Source: Gyrodactylus bullatarudis (Eukaryota > Platyhelminthes > Monogenea > Gyrodactylidea > Gyrodactylidae). From it: 64,000 nt of DNA. Under the pieces are notes generated by a model. It was not told the origin of the DNA, did no database searches, and saw only the letters and a list, made by a program, of their open reading frames with translations. Shown here one piece after another: positions 1 through 12,400 of this stretch; within the stretch, counting starts at the first letter, position 1; each line of letters opens with the position of its first letter. Location of the stretch: positions 342,351 to 406,350 of the forward strand of contig SSNU01000094.1 of the NCBI GenBank assembly GCA_012064415.1, written 5' to 3'. The translations under genes were made by a program, and so were the position numbers.

Positions 1-469
1 GTTATAAGGACAGCTTTATTATTAACACCAAGAATACTTTCAGGAACCAAATTAATTACAAGTCCATATCATCGGATGAGACAAGGTTTTCGATAGCAAC
101 ATAAATATATTATTATTTTATAATCATAATTATCAAAATGTAAAGCATTCCATAGGTCAAGATTGACAATTTTGCATAATTTGAAAATTTAAATTTATTT
201 AAAATCATTATCTACAGACTAAGTACAATGTACTTAGTACATTTATTCCTATTCTATATAATCATTAAAAATACAAAGAATTCTTGGAAATTTTCATCTT
301 CAAATGACTTATTTATCGTTAAAAAAGTTTACTTGATTCATAGTTAATGTTCTCATGGTTGAAATAAATTACCTTTTAGAAAATTAGCAAAAATAGAATT
401 TTCACGTACCCTATAATTTATGAGCAAACTCATTGATGAAAAATGTACTTAAAACTTGATTTTATTCAG
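1..469. other. No gene recognised; probably intron of the LRP5/6 gene
   Basis: AT-rich sequence with no convincing open frame. It ends in a pyrimidine-rich stretch and CAG at 467-469, read here as the 3' splice site of the first LRP5/6 exon in the window. The N-terminal half of that gene should lie upstream of the window. Confidence 0.4.
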
Positions 470-3400
470 TGCATCTCAAGAATATTCCTGAATAACACTT
501 CTGAGAACATTGTCTTGTGTGTCTCATCAAAACAAGAGAGGATCATTTCGCTTTCAGTCGATTGGGAAATGAACAACCTCTATTATATTGTTGAAATCGA
601 TTCGCTGACAAGGATTGAAAGTTTCAAAAAGACCCGCCTTGAAGTATTGGACTTGAAATATCTAGACAGTGATGGCTCTTGGTATCAACTACACAAGAGC
701 AAGAGATTGGCGACAATATTCCAAAGGGTCGATCGAACTATAAATAGGGACGTCCCCGTGGGACTACCTGAAGAATTTCTAACAAGTCCCGATATGCACA
801 GAATGATTCTATATCCCTCAGATGATCAACAGACCAAGTACAACCTCCGTCAAGTTATTGTCCACCAAGAGACAAAAAAGTTATTCGTCTTGAAGACCTC
901 CTCATTCCTTAATAAATCGATTATTTTACAGTGTGAACTAGATCTTTGTATATTCACAAGAACCAACATTCTATGGGATAATGAAGGCGTTATTGACACT
1001 TTTGCAGTTGATCATATGCGTGAGTCTTTTTCAATAGAAATTAGAAATTAAAAATTGCTCTTAATTTTGAATGTTTTTTAGAATATTTTAAAATCTTTAG
1101 AAATGAGAGGTTTATAAATAATATAAAGAGAATTAAATAGGTTGACTCTAAATCTGAATTTGAGGGATGTAATGCTTGGAAAAGGATAATAAACCAGTGG
1201 AACGTCGGAGGTTGTAAATGTCTTCCAATGATGATGGCGGTTTGTTGAATAATGCATTAGCAATTTTTCTAAGCCAAATGCTTTTATAAATAAAGACTTT
1301 CTTAGGAAGCATGGTTTAACTCTCAGGAACACTTGAGTTTTCTTTGCATGAACACGAGCATCGTGTGTGGAGCGATCAGTTCAGGACTGAGGCAGATTAT
1401 TTCAAGTTGTCCTGATAGATAAGGGAGTTCGGAAGTGTTAGTTCCAGGCCCAATTAATTTTAATCCAGTGCATCATGGATATCGCATAAGTGAAAATACA
1501 TTTAATTGGAATTTAACCATATTTTCCGTTACTTTTAGTATTATCTATTAAATAATATCTAATCAATGATTAGTAATCATTAAAAATGTAGAGTTACTGT
1601 TTTTGAGTAATTTTCTAATAAAAATGACCTTCTAGACCATCATTTGTCGTGGACCCTTGGAGGGGGCCTCTACATTTATAACTTTAAGACGGAGACGCTC
1701 AACAAAATCAGACTAGTTGTCTTTGGAATTGATAATGATCACAGAGATCCCACTCAATCCTCATACGATTCAACAGAATCAATGAAAATCACTCAGCAAG
1801 AGCCAGATAAACTACGATTCACGCAGATGAATTTTATCAACAACGCTGTCTATTTGATGGATGTAAGCTAAAATATGCTATTCTCTCTTTAAATAAGAAA
1901 TAAAAAACGATGGATTTGATCATTCAGACTCAGTTAAAATAGCTCTTGAATAAAGGTTAAAAAAGAAAAGCTCTTACGATTTTTATCAGAATACATGAGT
2001 ATTTCCAGGATAGTGTTTCGAAAGCTAACTCGTTCATATGTTACCGTGAATATTGAAACTCAGTGAGTTTCGAAACTCCCTCGTGAATTTCGAAACTACC
2101 CAATGAGTACTGAAACTAAACTAAATTTTTAAATATCTTTCAATTTATTTTGAAATAATTTTCAAAGTTGATAAACTTAAACTCCTCAGTGATATGAATC
2201 AAAAATATTAGTTTAATAACCTTTAATTATTACAAAATTTCACTTATTACTACAAGAACTACTGTTATGACACTTACGCGAGTTACAAAGTAAGCCTTGA
2301 CACCTGCATTTGCATCTATTTGCCTTGCAATTTAGCTTGCAATCACATTTAATGAAACGCTGACCACTAAATCTTGACTCGAGTCCCAGAAATTGTCCTT
2401 AAAGAACATCCTTAGGCGGGAACTTGATTAGATGAAATGAATTTCTCTTAAAGAACAGTAAATTCATTGGTAGAGAACTATCCATTTATTATTGCATGCT
2501 TAGTCCTGATGCGATAGAAATTTTCAGCTTTCTAAGATATGGTTATTGACCAATGGTTAAGATTGAAGGAATCTAAAAATATAGTAACCCAGATTACCTA
2601 AAAAATAAAAACATGACATTTACTTTACACTTGATTTCATGAGAACTGGCCCAGATTATTTTATAGAGAAAATAATAATAAACCTTGGATAAATACGTGC
2701 AAAATAATAATAAGTTATAGTAGCAAAAAAACAATGGGCTTTACGAAGAATAATAAAATTCTAAAAAATTTTAAAAGTAGTAAATAACAGCTTGTAAAAA
2801 GTAAAAAATTATAATAATATTTTTGATACATATCAAATTTGAAAATTATTTCAAAATAAATTGATAGATATTTGAAAATTTAGTTTAGTTTCAGTAATCA
2901 CTGGGTAGTTTCCAAACTCACGAGTTTCAATATTCACGAAAATATTCGTGAGTTTCAATATTTACGGTTACATATACAAAAATTCTCAATTTTTTCATTT
3001 GAATGGGTTAATGACTTTTAAGAATCCTGATGTTGCCTATTAATTTGCATGAAAAGTTTTTCTAAAGACCAAGGAGGGATCAAATTTTGGACAGGCAAAT
3101 CAGTTTCAGTCAGGATCAGTTCTATTTTTAATAAACTGTTCTTTACCATTAAATGCTGTAATTTTTTTGTTGAATCAACATTTTTCCGTTATAATTTAAT
3201 TTAGATGATGTTCTTCAACATTCTATTGAGACGAATAGTAAGAAAAAGAAATTTTCGTTTCTGAGGTGGTATTTACCTACAATTCCAAAGTGGCCAATTG
3301 GTTACAAAACTAAGATCAAAATAGCTAAGCTCCTAATAAGTTTTGATAGGAGACGATTCGATTATAATTAGATAGAAATATACGTACATTTTCATATACG

Positions 3401-6400
3401 TCCGGATAATTGGAATTATTCATCAATTAAAATTTTAACAAAAGAATTATATTCAATGAGATATGTACATTTCTCTTCAGGTCTCGTCAGTCTCAATTCC
3501 TGGTTCAATATTTAATAAAAATGGTTATAATGAAAAATTTTGAATGAAATTGTAGTAGTATTCTTTTGAGCAACTCCAATTGATGAAAAACTAAAAACAT
3601 TTTCTAGTAGGTAGAAAATTTTCTTCTTAATTCGTAGCTGTATCCGTCTCCTTTAAAATTTAATTTTATGAAAATAGGGATAGCACCTTCAGTTTGTTCT
3701 TCTTCTACTGGTTGTGTTGCTTCATCTTCCAGTAAATATTTTTGAACAAATCTTTCATGGTATCCGTTTTCTTTCAGTCTTTCTCGGATTTCATTAATCT
3801 CATTTAATGCTTCTTCTTCACTAACTATTCTTTTGACCCTTTTCACAAGTCCTATTAATAATCCTGATTTATAACTTTTGGGACAAAAACTCGAGAAATG
3901 AAGTTTTTTATTAAATATTGAACCAGGAATTGAGACTGAAGAGACCTGATGAAATGTACATATCTCATTGAATATAATTCTTTTGTTAAAATTTTAATTC
4001 GATTATAGTTAGTTTACACTATGACTAAGAACATATTCACTTTCTGCAATGTTATGTATGTTACTTTTGACAAAACACCACTTTGAATTATGCTTCATTT
4101 CTTCATTTTTCAGTGTCAGGGATCATGATCTTAAAATTATGCTAGAGATAGGAACAATAGGTTGTTGAAAAGAGCAGTTTGTCGATATTTTATGAACTTA
4201 ATCATGAAAGAATTAAAATTTACCTCAAGAAATTAACAAAAAATAATTTTTATCGTTAAATGTAGCCACGGTACTGAAATGGTTAAGTGGATTTTTCGAC
4301 GTTTTAGAGAAATTACGTGAATCATATTATCGAAAAAATCTGTTCATCTCGGTATCATTTGAAAGTTGAATTTCGGTTTCCTGGTCATTTTCACTACTTG
4401 AAGGTCAATGAAATTTCAATAGTTATAAAAAATCCTTTTTAAATATATATAATGGTTCTTCCCATTCAGCTCAAAGTTCACAAAATGGCAGTTTGGCGTA
4501 AAATTTAAATTTGAAAAGTGATCATATTTTTCTTAGAAATAATTCACGTAAATTTTCAAACACTTCCGAAAATCCACTTAAAACTATGATCTTAAAAATG
4601 ATTCTTCCATGATTTGGATTCCTAAAAATTATTAACCTGATCGAATTCTTCGTGGAAACATTTAGAATTTTGTAAAATTCAACATAATATTGAGGAAGAT
4701 AGATGGGGCTGAAATAAATAAATTTCTTTGTATTGCCTAATTGTGTTTTTAATCATCTACTAGGATTCCTCAGCCTTCCTCTATCGCTTCGATATATCCC
4801 ACATGCTATCAGCCAATAAATCAGATGAGGAGTTAATTTCATACGGGGAACCTATTCTCACATCAGGATGCATTTCAACCCAATCGCTGATGAGTCTATT
4901 TGTTACTCATAAAGAGCGCAGGTTACGATTTCTATCCACAAGAAATATGATGCCAAAATTCACCCCCTTTGCAATACAACGTAGTATTGAAAGTTTCAAG
5001 AGAACACTGCACCAAAAGACCCTCAGTTCATATCCACTCGAGATTTCCTCATTGATTTGTTCGAATAATGAATTCGAAATTCCTCTCAACATCTGTCCAG
5101 GATTATGCCTCGGCCATAGAGATCGATTATCAAAGAATTTGACGTTACTTATGATGTGCTACTGTCCAATGAAACAGGTTATTGATCCGGAATCTTTCAC
5201 CTGTACAAGTTAGTTATTCACTCAAAATGCTATTTTTGCTATTTTAATATGCTCATGACCGATGAAATCTGATTAAAATGATGCAAAGCATACTACTACT
5301 GTATCTTTCTTGGTTTCATGAAATAATTTTGCTATATTTTTGCCAATCATTTGCGATTTTTATCATCTTGACTAGCCCAATAAACAATGTAAAAAATTTC
5401 AAACCTGTTGAACCCTTTGTGCTACCGTCTAAATGAACGAAGAAAATTTTTGATCTAACTCGAATATTATTGGAAAATTATTTTTAAACCAATCAGAGTA
5501 AATCATTGATTTTCGTGTGTATTTATTGGTCTTAGCTTTCTATCGTATGAATGGGTGCATTGTGTTCAAAATCCATGCATTGAACCCATGAGATTCAAAT
5601 TCTTTTCGCATGCTTTTAGATTCGAGAAAATTGTTCAAACTATTCAGAAGTGATGGTTCAATTCTCAACTATAACCCAGATGATACGAATTCGTTATATT
5701 TCTCATCGAAAATCAAGACAACCATTGAGGATCTTCATTTCAGTAGACAGCTACACACGCCAATGATAGATTTGTACGAGCTAATAAGTAAGTTACGCAA
5801 AAAACCACGAATCCCTCTATGTAAATGTATTGATTTGACAACTTTAAGATCAATTTAGTGAAAATATCATAAGGGAAGATGCTTTCAACATGGGGGTTTT
5901 TGCTCTTGTCGCCCTACCTCACCTAGATAAAAGTCTTGATGATCGTGATATTGAAGATGCTGAGAACATTAGCAACTATGAACCAAAAAAGAATCTGCCA
6001 AGTAACCTTCTTAGACTTGCCTATATACGATATTCAACTGGTGATGTAACCCTCTATCAAGGAGGTCCGAGTAGGTTGAAACTGTACTACTTTTCTTATT
6101 TCCTTAAATCTAGATTGTATTTTACGAATTATAGTGACACCTTACTTTGAGGAAGACGAATTCCAAATGATCCAGGAGGGCTTTTATCTAGTCAAAAAAG
6201 GCCGTGATGGGCAGTATGAAAATGATGAATGCAGTCTCAATGAGTTACCAAGAATCAAAGAGATTAATCTTCCGAAAATTAAGCGAAAAAGATTCGGCAA
6301 TCGGCCAAGATGGGGTCTTGCCTTCGATCCGATTAACCACTTGATTTATTGGTCTGACTCAAAGTTAGGCCTAATCAAAGCAGAAGATGAATCAGTGACT

Positions 6401-9400
6401 GGAATCAACTGGAATATTCTTGACTTTAGCGATGAGAATGGTAGAAGGCCATTGGAGTTGATTATTGAACCAAGATCTGGACAGCTGATCATTTTAACAG
6501 GGAAGTATACCGGGACAATATTCATTGATTTTCAACTTGAGACTGTCTTACTGAACGGCCATGATCGCCAAATTATTCTGGACTCTAAGCAATTGGAAAG
6601 ACAACAGCCTCACTCCTTCACGTATATGAGCACGATGAAAAGCCTCTTTTGGATAGATGGTCATTCAGGAGAAATAAAATCAATAAAACTTGAAAAGCAT
6701 TTGCATTACAAGGCTTTGGCAAGTAAAAACATTATTAGTAATATGAAGACTGTAGTGGAAGGTCTTTCAGAGAATGCTTCAAATCTTATATCTTATTCTG
6801 GGGAATCAAAAACACTTATTTCTGGACTCTTCAACGGTCCAATGCTAATCTGGAGTGATGAAACCTCGGAGGGGAGAGCCTACTTCTACTCACCTGTGGG
6901 TTACAATCAAATTAACCTTACTCCTAAACGTTTTCTACGCTCAGAAATCATCAAGGATTTCTTTAATGGGGAAAACTCACTTGAAAAAATTCTCAATCTA
7001 GAAGATGATACAATTTCCGATCTAACCTGGCATCCTTGTTTCAGTATGAAGGAGAAGAAATGCTCACACATTTGTTATCAGGTTCAGCTAGAACCAGGAC
7101 CCTTGGATGGTAGAGACCTAGATGCTAAAAGCAACATCTTCCCATCATATTCCTGTCTATGTCCCAAAAATCTAAAGCAAAATTCATCAATAAACAAGAG
7201 TGCGTCTTGTGTTCCAACGGGAAACCCTGTTTCAATGAATATAGAAATGTGCGAATCACCCAATTTTGTTTGCCGCAGCGGCTTGAATACTCGATTTAAA
7301 AGGCCTTTAGCAAACTTTAACAGCTTTCCAACGAATATCATCGGTGTCAATATGCAATGGATAAATGGTCAAGCCAAAGAAGTGAAGAGAGAACTAATGG
7401 GCCTGGCTGATACTGGAGGAGGTCAATTGGGCCAATTTAATTATTCCAAAGTACTAAAGACTCACGATGGCATATGCATGCCTTCCTCTTGGATTTGTGA
7501 CGGCATTCCTGATTGCCAGGTAGGCATTTGACTAAATCCTATTTTTAAATACATCTTTTAATCTTCAAAATTGTGTATGTAGGACAACTCTGATGAGAGT
7601 GGTTGTCAACTCTGTTCTGGATACCAATGCAATGATGGAAATTGTATTCTGCAGTCAGCCCGTTGCGACGGTGTCAAAGATTGCGACTCAGATGAGCTTT
7701 GTTGTCAAGATGAACAATTCGAGTGTATTCTACCATCTTGGCAAGCCTTTTATGAACCATCTGCTCAACGATCTGTTGAATATCTCCCGCCAACAACAGA
7801 TAATTTCAAGAGTAAGATTTAGTTTTGACAAGGAATAATTTTGAGAGCCCATTTTTCTATTGGACTGAATGTATTTGCTTTTGGAATAGATAATTATGAT
7901 TAAAGAAAATTACAACAAGATGGTCGATATGAAGATTTTTAGAAAAAAAGATCATATTTTTACTTTGTGAAAAATTCAAATTTCGATTTGGAGCCAAAAT
8001 ACCATTTTTTCGAACTTCGAACTTCTCACAACTTCATTATCGTTTGGGAGTTGAATTACGATTTTTGATCATTTTCACTTCATGAATATTAATGAAATTT
8101 CGAAAAATCAAAATCCCTCAAAAATGGTGGATCTTTCAAAAATTTGTTGGCGATGTTTTGTATTCTTGTCTTATTGTGATCTTGAAAATCTACTTTTAAT
8201 CACTCTCTCACTTTGGAATCAATAAAAATTTTCAATTCATAGTTCGAAAAAATGGGATTTTGGCGCCAGATCGAAAATTGAGAAATGTCCATATTTTTCA
8301 TAAATTTTTTTTCAAACCGTAAAAGTGGGCAAAATGAGTAGGATTCCCAAAAATCTTTCGTTAAGATTATAGATTTCCATCTTCATCTGAATTAACTTCA
8401 ATAAAAAACAGGAATTATTTTCATCAGGTTCCCGATGCATACAAAAAGCAGAGGTTTGCAATCAAAAAGTTGACTGCCTGGATGCTTCCGATGAAAATCA
8501 TCACAGCTGTCGAGAAAATTTTGCCAATCTCACCAAAGACCAAATTCCAAGTGAAATTAAGCGGAAAGATGTCATTCTGGATGTTATCTATTCGAAATTG
8601 GGCCTCTTCCTCCATTATATCAAGGAGGTATATCTCTCAAGTGATGTTCAAATCATCAGCGGGCTCCTTATAGCTGGCCCATTGATTTTGATCCTTTTTG
8701 TCCTCTTAATTTGTCTCTGTAGAAGGAAGAGGTAAGTTTTATCAGCTTACACTAAAAATTAATTACAACTCTCACACTACTTTCTTATTAGAGCTCGTCA
8801 AAAGGACTCCTGTTGCATTACAGATAAAAGTAATATCGACATTATTGAAAAGAATGCCGGAGTTCAATTGGAAGGTGAATGAATTTGAATTTCCTTACAA
8901 TTTGCACATTATTGAGTTATCATTTTTCATAACTTTGAAATTCGAATTCTATTGATCCTTTTTAACGCGTAGGAATTAATAGATTCTGATGATCCAAGAT
9001 CTCCGGATGATAGTGCTTTCCTTCTTTTAAGATCAACTTCTGATCATGGTCTAGTTTTGAGATCAACAAAAGTTACCTACTCAAAGTTCAAAAAATGAAA
9101 ATATATTCGAAAAAGCCTATTCCTTTGTACTCAATTCATCTATTAGAGTAAAAGTTTGGAATAAATTTAGCAAGGGATACACAGGTAAAAAAAGAAAGAA
9201 TAATTAATGTGGCTCAAGAAATATTGATGAAACTGAAATAGGGGATAATTGGTTGCAGTTATATGGGAAGAGAAGAGATAAATTATTGATTTAGCAGATG
9301 GTTAATTTCAGGTTTTTCGTGTTTGATTATACTACAGGTCATCTTATTGGTTTCAAGGTTTATTTAATTTTGAATTGATTTTTAGATCTGGACCAATAGT

Positions 9401-12400
9401 AATACACTAAGGTATCTAGATAAAATTGAAGAGAGTTCAGGTAACAAGTGTCTCATCCACTGATGAAGAGATTGAGGCAAGGGGCTTTGAAAAAAGATTG
9501 GTTATATTCCAAATAAATTTACTTTTACTAATACTTATTAATTTTTATGGAATTCAATCATTAGTCCTATAACAAGGGCTGAAGACTCTTCAGGGAAGAG
9601 TAATCAAATTTTGGATAGTACAAAGCTTCTAAATACAACCAGTTCGTACAGGTGAATTGTCAATTGACATGGAGATGAGAATTTACTTTTTCTACAAAAA
9701 AATCAATATTTTTCTCCGGAAAGTCAGGAAAAAATATATTTTTCAAATTTCATCATAAAATAAGTTGCGGAAATTTAAAAAATTTTCTGAGAAAATTCAA
9801 TCTGACCAAAATTAGGCCGTTGTTCGAATTTTGAAAATTCACCAAATTTTCACTTTTTCAACTTTCGAGGCCAAAAATATTATCGATTTCAAAGATTTGA
9901 AGCATTTAAATGCAGATATTTGAGATCAGCATTAGTCAAAATATTCGAATTCGGCCTTTTAAATCAATAAACTCAAAGATTTGATTTCCCACAATAATAA
10001 CGAAATTCTGTGAATTTTTGCAGACGAATTCGTATTCTTTGTCTAATGTTGATCTCAAATATCTGTATTTAACTGCTTCAAATCTTTGAAATCGATAAAA
10101 TGTTTGGCCTCGAAAATGTGGAAATTCGAACAACGGCCCAATTTTGGTCAGATTGAATTTTCTCAGAAAATATTTTGAATTTCCGCAACTTATTTTATGA
10201 TGAAATTTGAAAAATATATTTTTTCCTGACTTTCCGGAGAAAAATAAATTCTCATCTTCATGTCAATTAGGTAACTAGGCATGTAATTACAATATTTGAA
10301 CTTTTTGAGTTAATCATAAATATGAGGCTTAATTCTGAATTTGTTTTCATAGATGAAAGTCAAATGAAATGCAGTCAACGTGCCTCTGTTCAGGGTTGTA
10401 GAACGAGCTGTAATTGTAAAATAAGCCCAAATCATTCTGATGAATGTGTCTACCATTTACGACCATGTAGTTCATTCCATCGACATGTACCCCCAGTGCC
10501 TCCACCATCGAGTTTTCATTCACCGCCACCTAGCCAAAAGAATTTGTGTCCATACCGGATAGGAGAATCAGACTCGGATGAATATTGTGGCTATTTGGGT
10601 ACAAGGGCAATGCAAATTATGATGCCAGAGAATCCCCATGGAATTTTCGGGGAAAATTCTTCGGCGATTTATCGACCGAAGCGAAGAAATCAAAAGAATC
10701 TACCTCCTGACCTTGGTAGGTTTGACTTGCATTTGAAAAAGGCCATTTGTTCAGTTGATTGATAAATTTTTTATTTATCAATAGGAATATATTCCAAGTC
10801 CCATTTTTTAAACTTGAGCTCGAACATTTTATTGATTTAAATGTAAAAAGGTAATAGGAAGTTTTTCAGGATTAAAGTCAGACGAGTAAATTAATTAATT
10901 GACCACTAGATTGAGTATGAGTCAAATTTTGATTTCTTGATCTGGTCGAGAATTAGTGAATTTTATCAAGATCCTTTAGAAACGGCGGGTATTCATTCGT
11001 CATGATCAAGGTTCCTCGTCAAACTTTTATCCAGAGAAACTTCATTTCGCTACTTTCTCACTTAATAAAAAGTTCCAGTTCAAAGAAAAAATAGGACGCC
11101 AACTCTAAATTCTAAAACTTCCACAAAAAAAAAAATCAAAAATTCTTAATTTCATATTAACCCTTCATGTATCATTGTTCCACCAGTGGAACACAACACT
11201 TTCTTGAGCGATAATTTGAACTGTAAGATATGCAATCGCCTGCTCGATATCTCTCATAGTTAGGAAGATACTTGGTTTTAGAGCCATAAAATGCCTATTT
11301 TAACCTCTATTATCTTTTACATGCATAAGTCTGTTTTCAAAAAGGAATTCAGATTCGGAATCAGCGTAATTATATTCTAATTTTTGTGAAGAAAAAAATA
11401 ATAATTTGGGACATGAAGGGTTAACTAGCTTTTTAGTCATGATCAGAATAAATCTGATAGAGGAATGAGATCATGGAAATAATATTTAGATAATTTCTTA
11501 CTGAATATGAGAATAAAATTTCGATTTGTTGATTAGATTCCTCAGTCAAACAGACGACAAGTCACCAAAATCAGTCAACTCGTGAAAAGAATGAAAACAA
11601 CATCCGAAAATCCATGGGATATCCCCAACAAATGATTAGCTCTTTGCATCATTCCAACTTCAAGGGTCACCATGAACTCTGTACACGGTGTAGTAATGAG
11701 CACAATGAAGTTAAGGATAACATGATAGCACAGTTTAGTTGTTTGACTGAGAGGAAATATCAAGGCCTGGATCGAAGGAAATACTATGAAGATGTCCTGA
11801 AAATAAAGCGAAGTGAACTACGCAGAAAATACGAGGATTTACCACCTATACGGTCATCACAATCTCGTCAGGCCCCTTATATACCTCCGCATTCTCATTT
11901 GATGACCTCCTCAACTAAAATATCTCGGCGTGAAAAAAATAGGAATAACTACTTGATTTTGAAGAATCATCAGTCAGACAGTGAAAGAACTGACCAGAGT
12001 TCAGGTCAATCATCTGGCATGTCCATTAATCGTAGAAGGATTCGTCAAAAGAAGAGGAGAATTCGCTCAAACTACATTAAAATGAATGATATAAGAAATC
12101 TATCGGATAATCAAAAGTCTACAGGTAAACAAATGCGCCAGGTTAACTCGAAGAGGAAGGCCCTCTTTAAAAGTTCTCGAACGAAAAATGACACTGACAA
12201 GAGTGACTGTAGGCCAAAGGAAAATTACCAATCAGTAAGGTCTACATGATTTTAAAGACATATCAGATTCTGATAGATCTGCCTTTTGATTGACCAATAT
12301 GCTTCTTTAATAGGTCTCTTTTATTAGCCAGGAAGTCTACATTTTTTATTCAATCTAAAGGCCGGTAAAATCAGAGCGGGGCTACAATTCAAATTGAGCA

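Noticed and set aside
9480..9520. Hammerhead ribozyme (CTGATGAAG...GAAA)
   Set aside because: The core motifs are present by sequence but the intervening bases do not form a convincing stem II and flanks do not pair.
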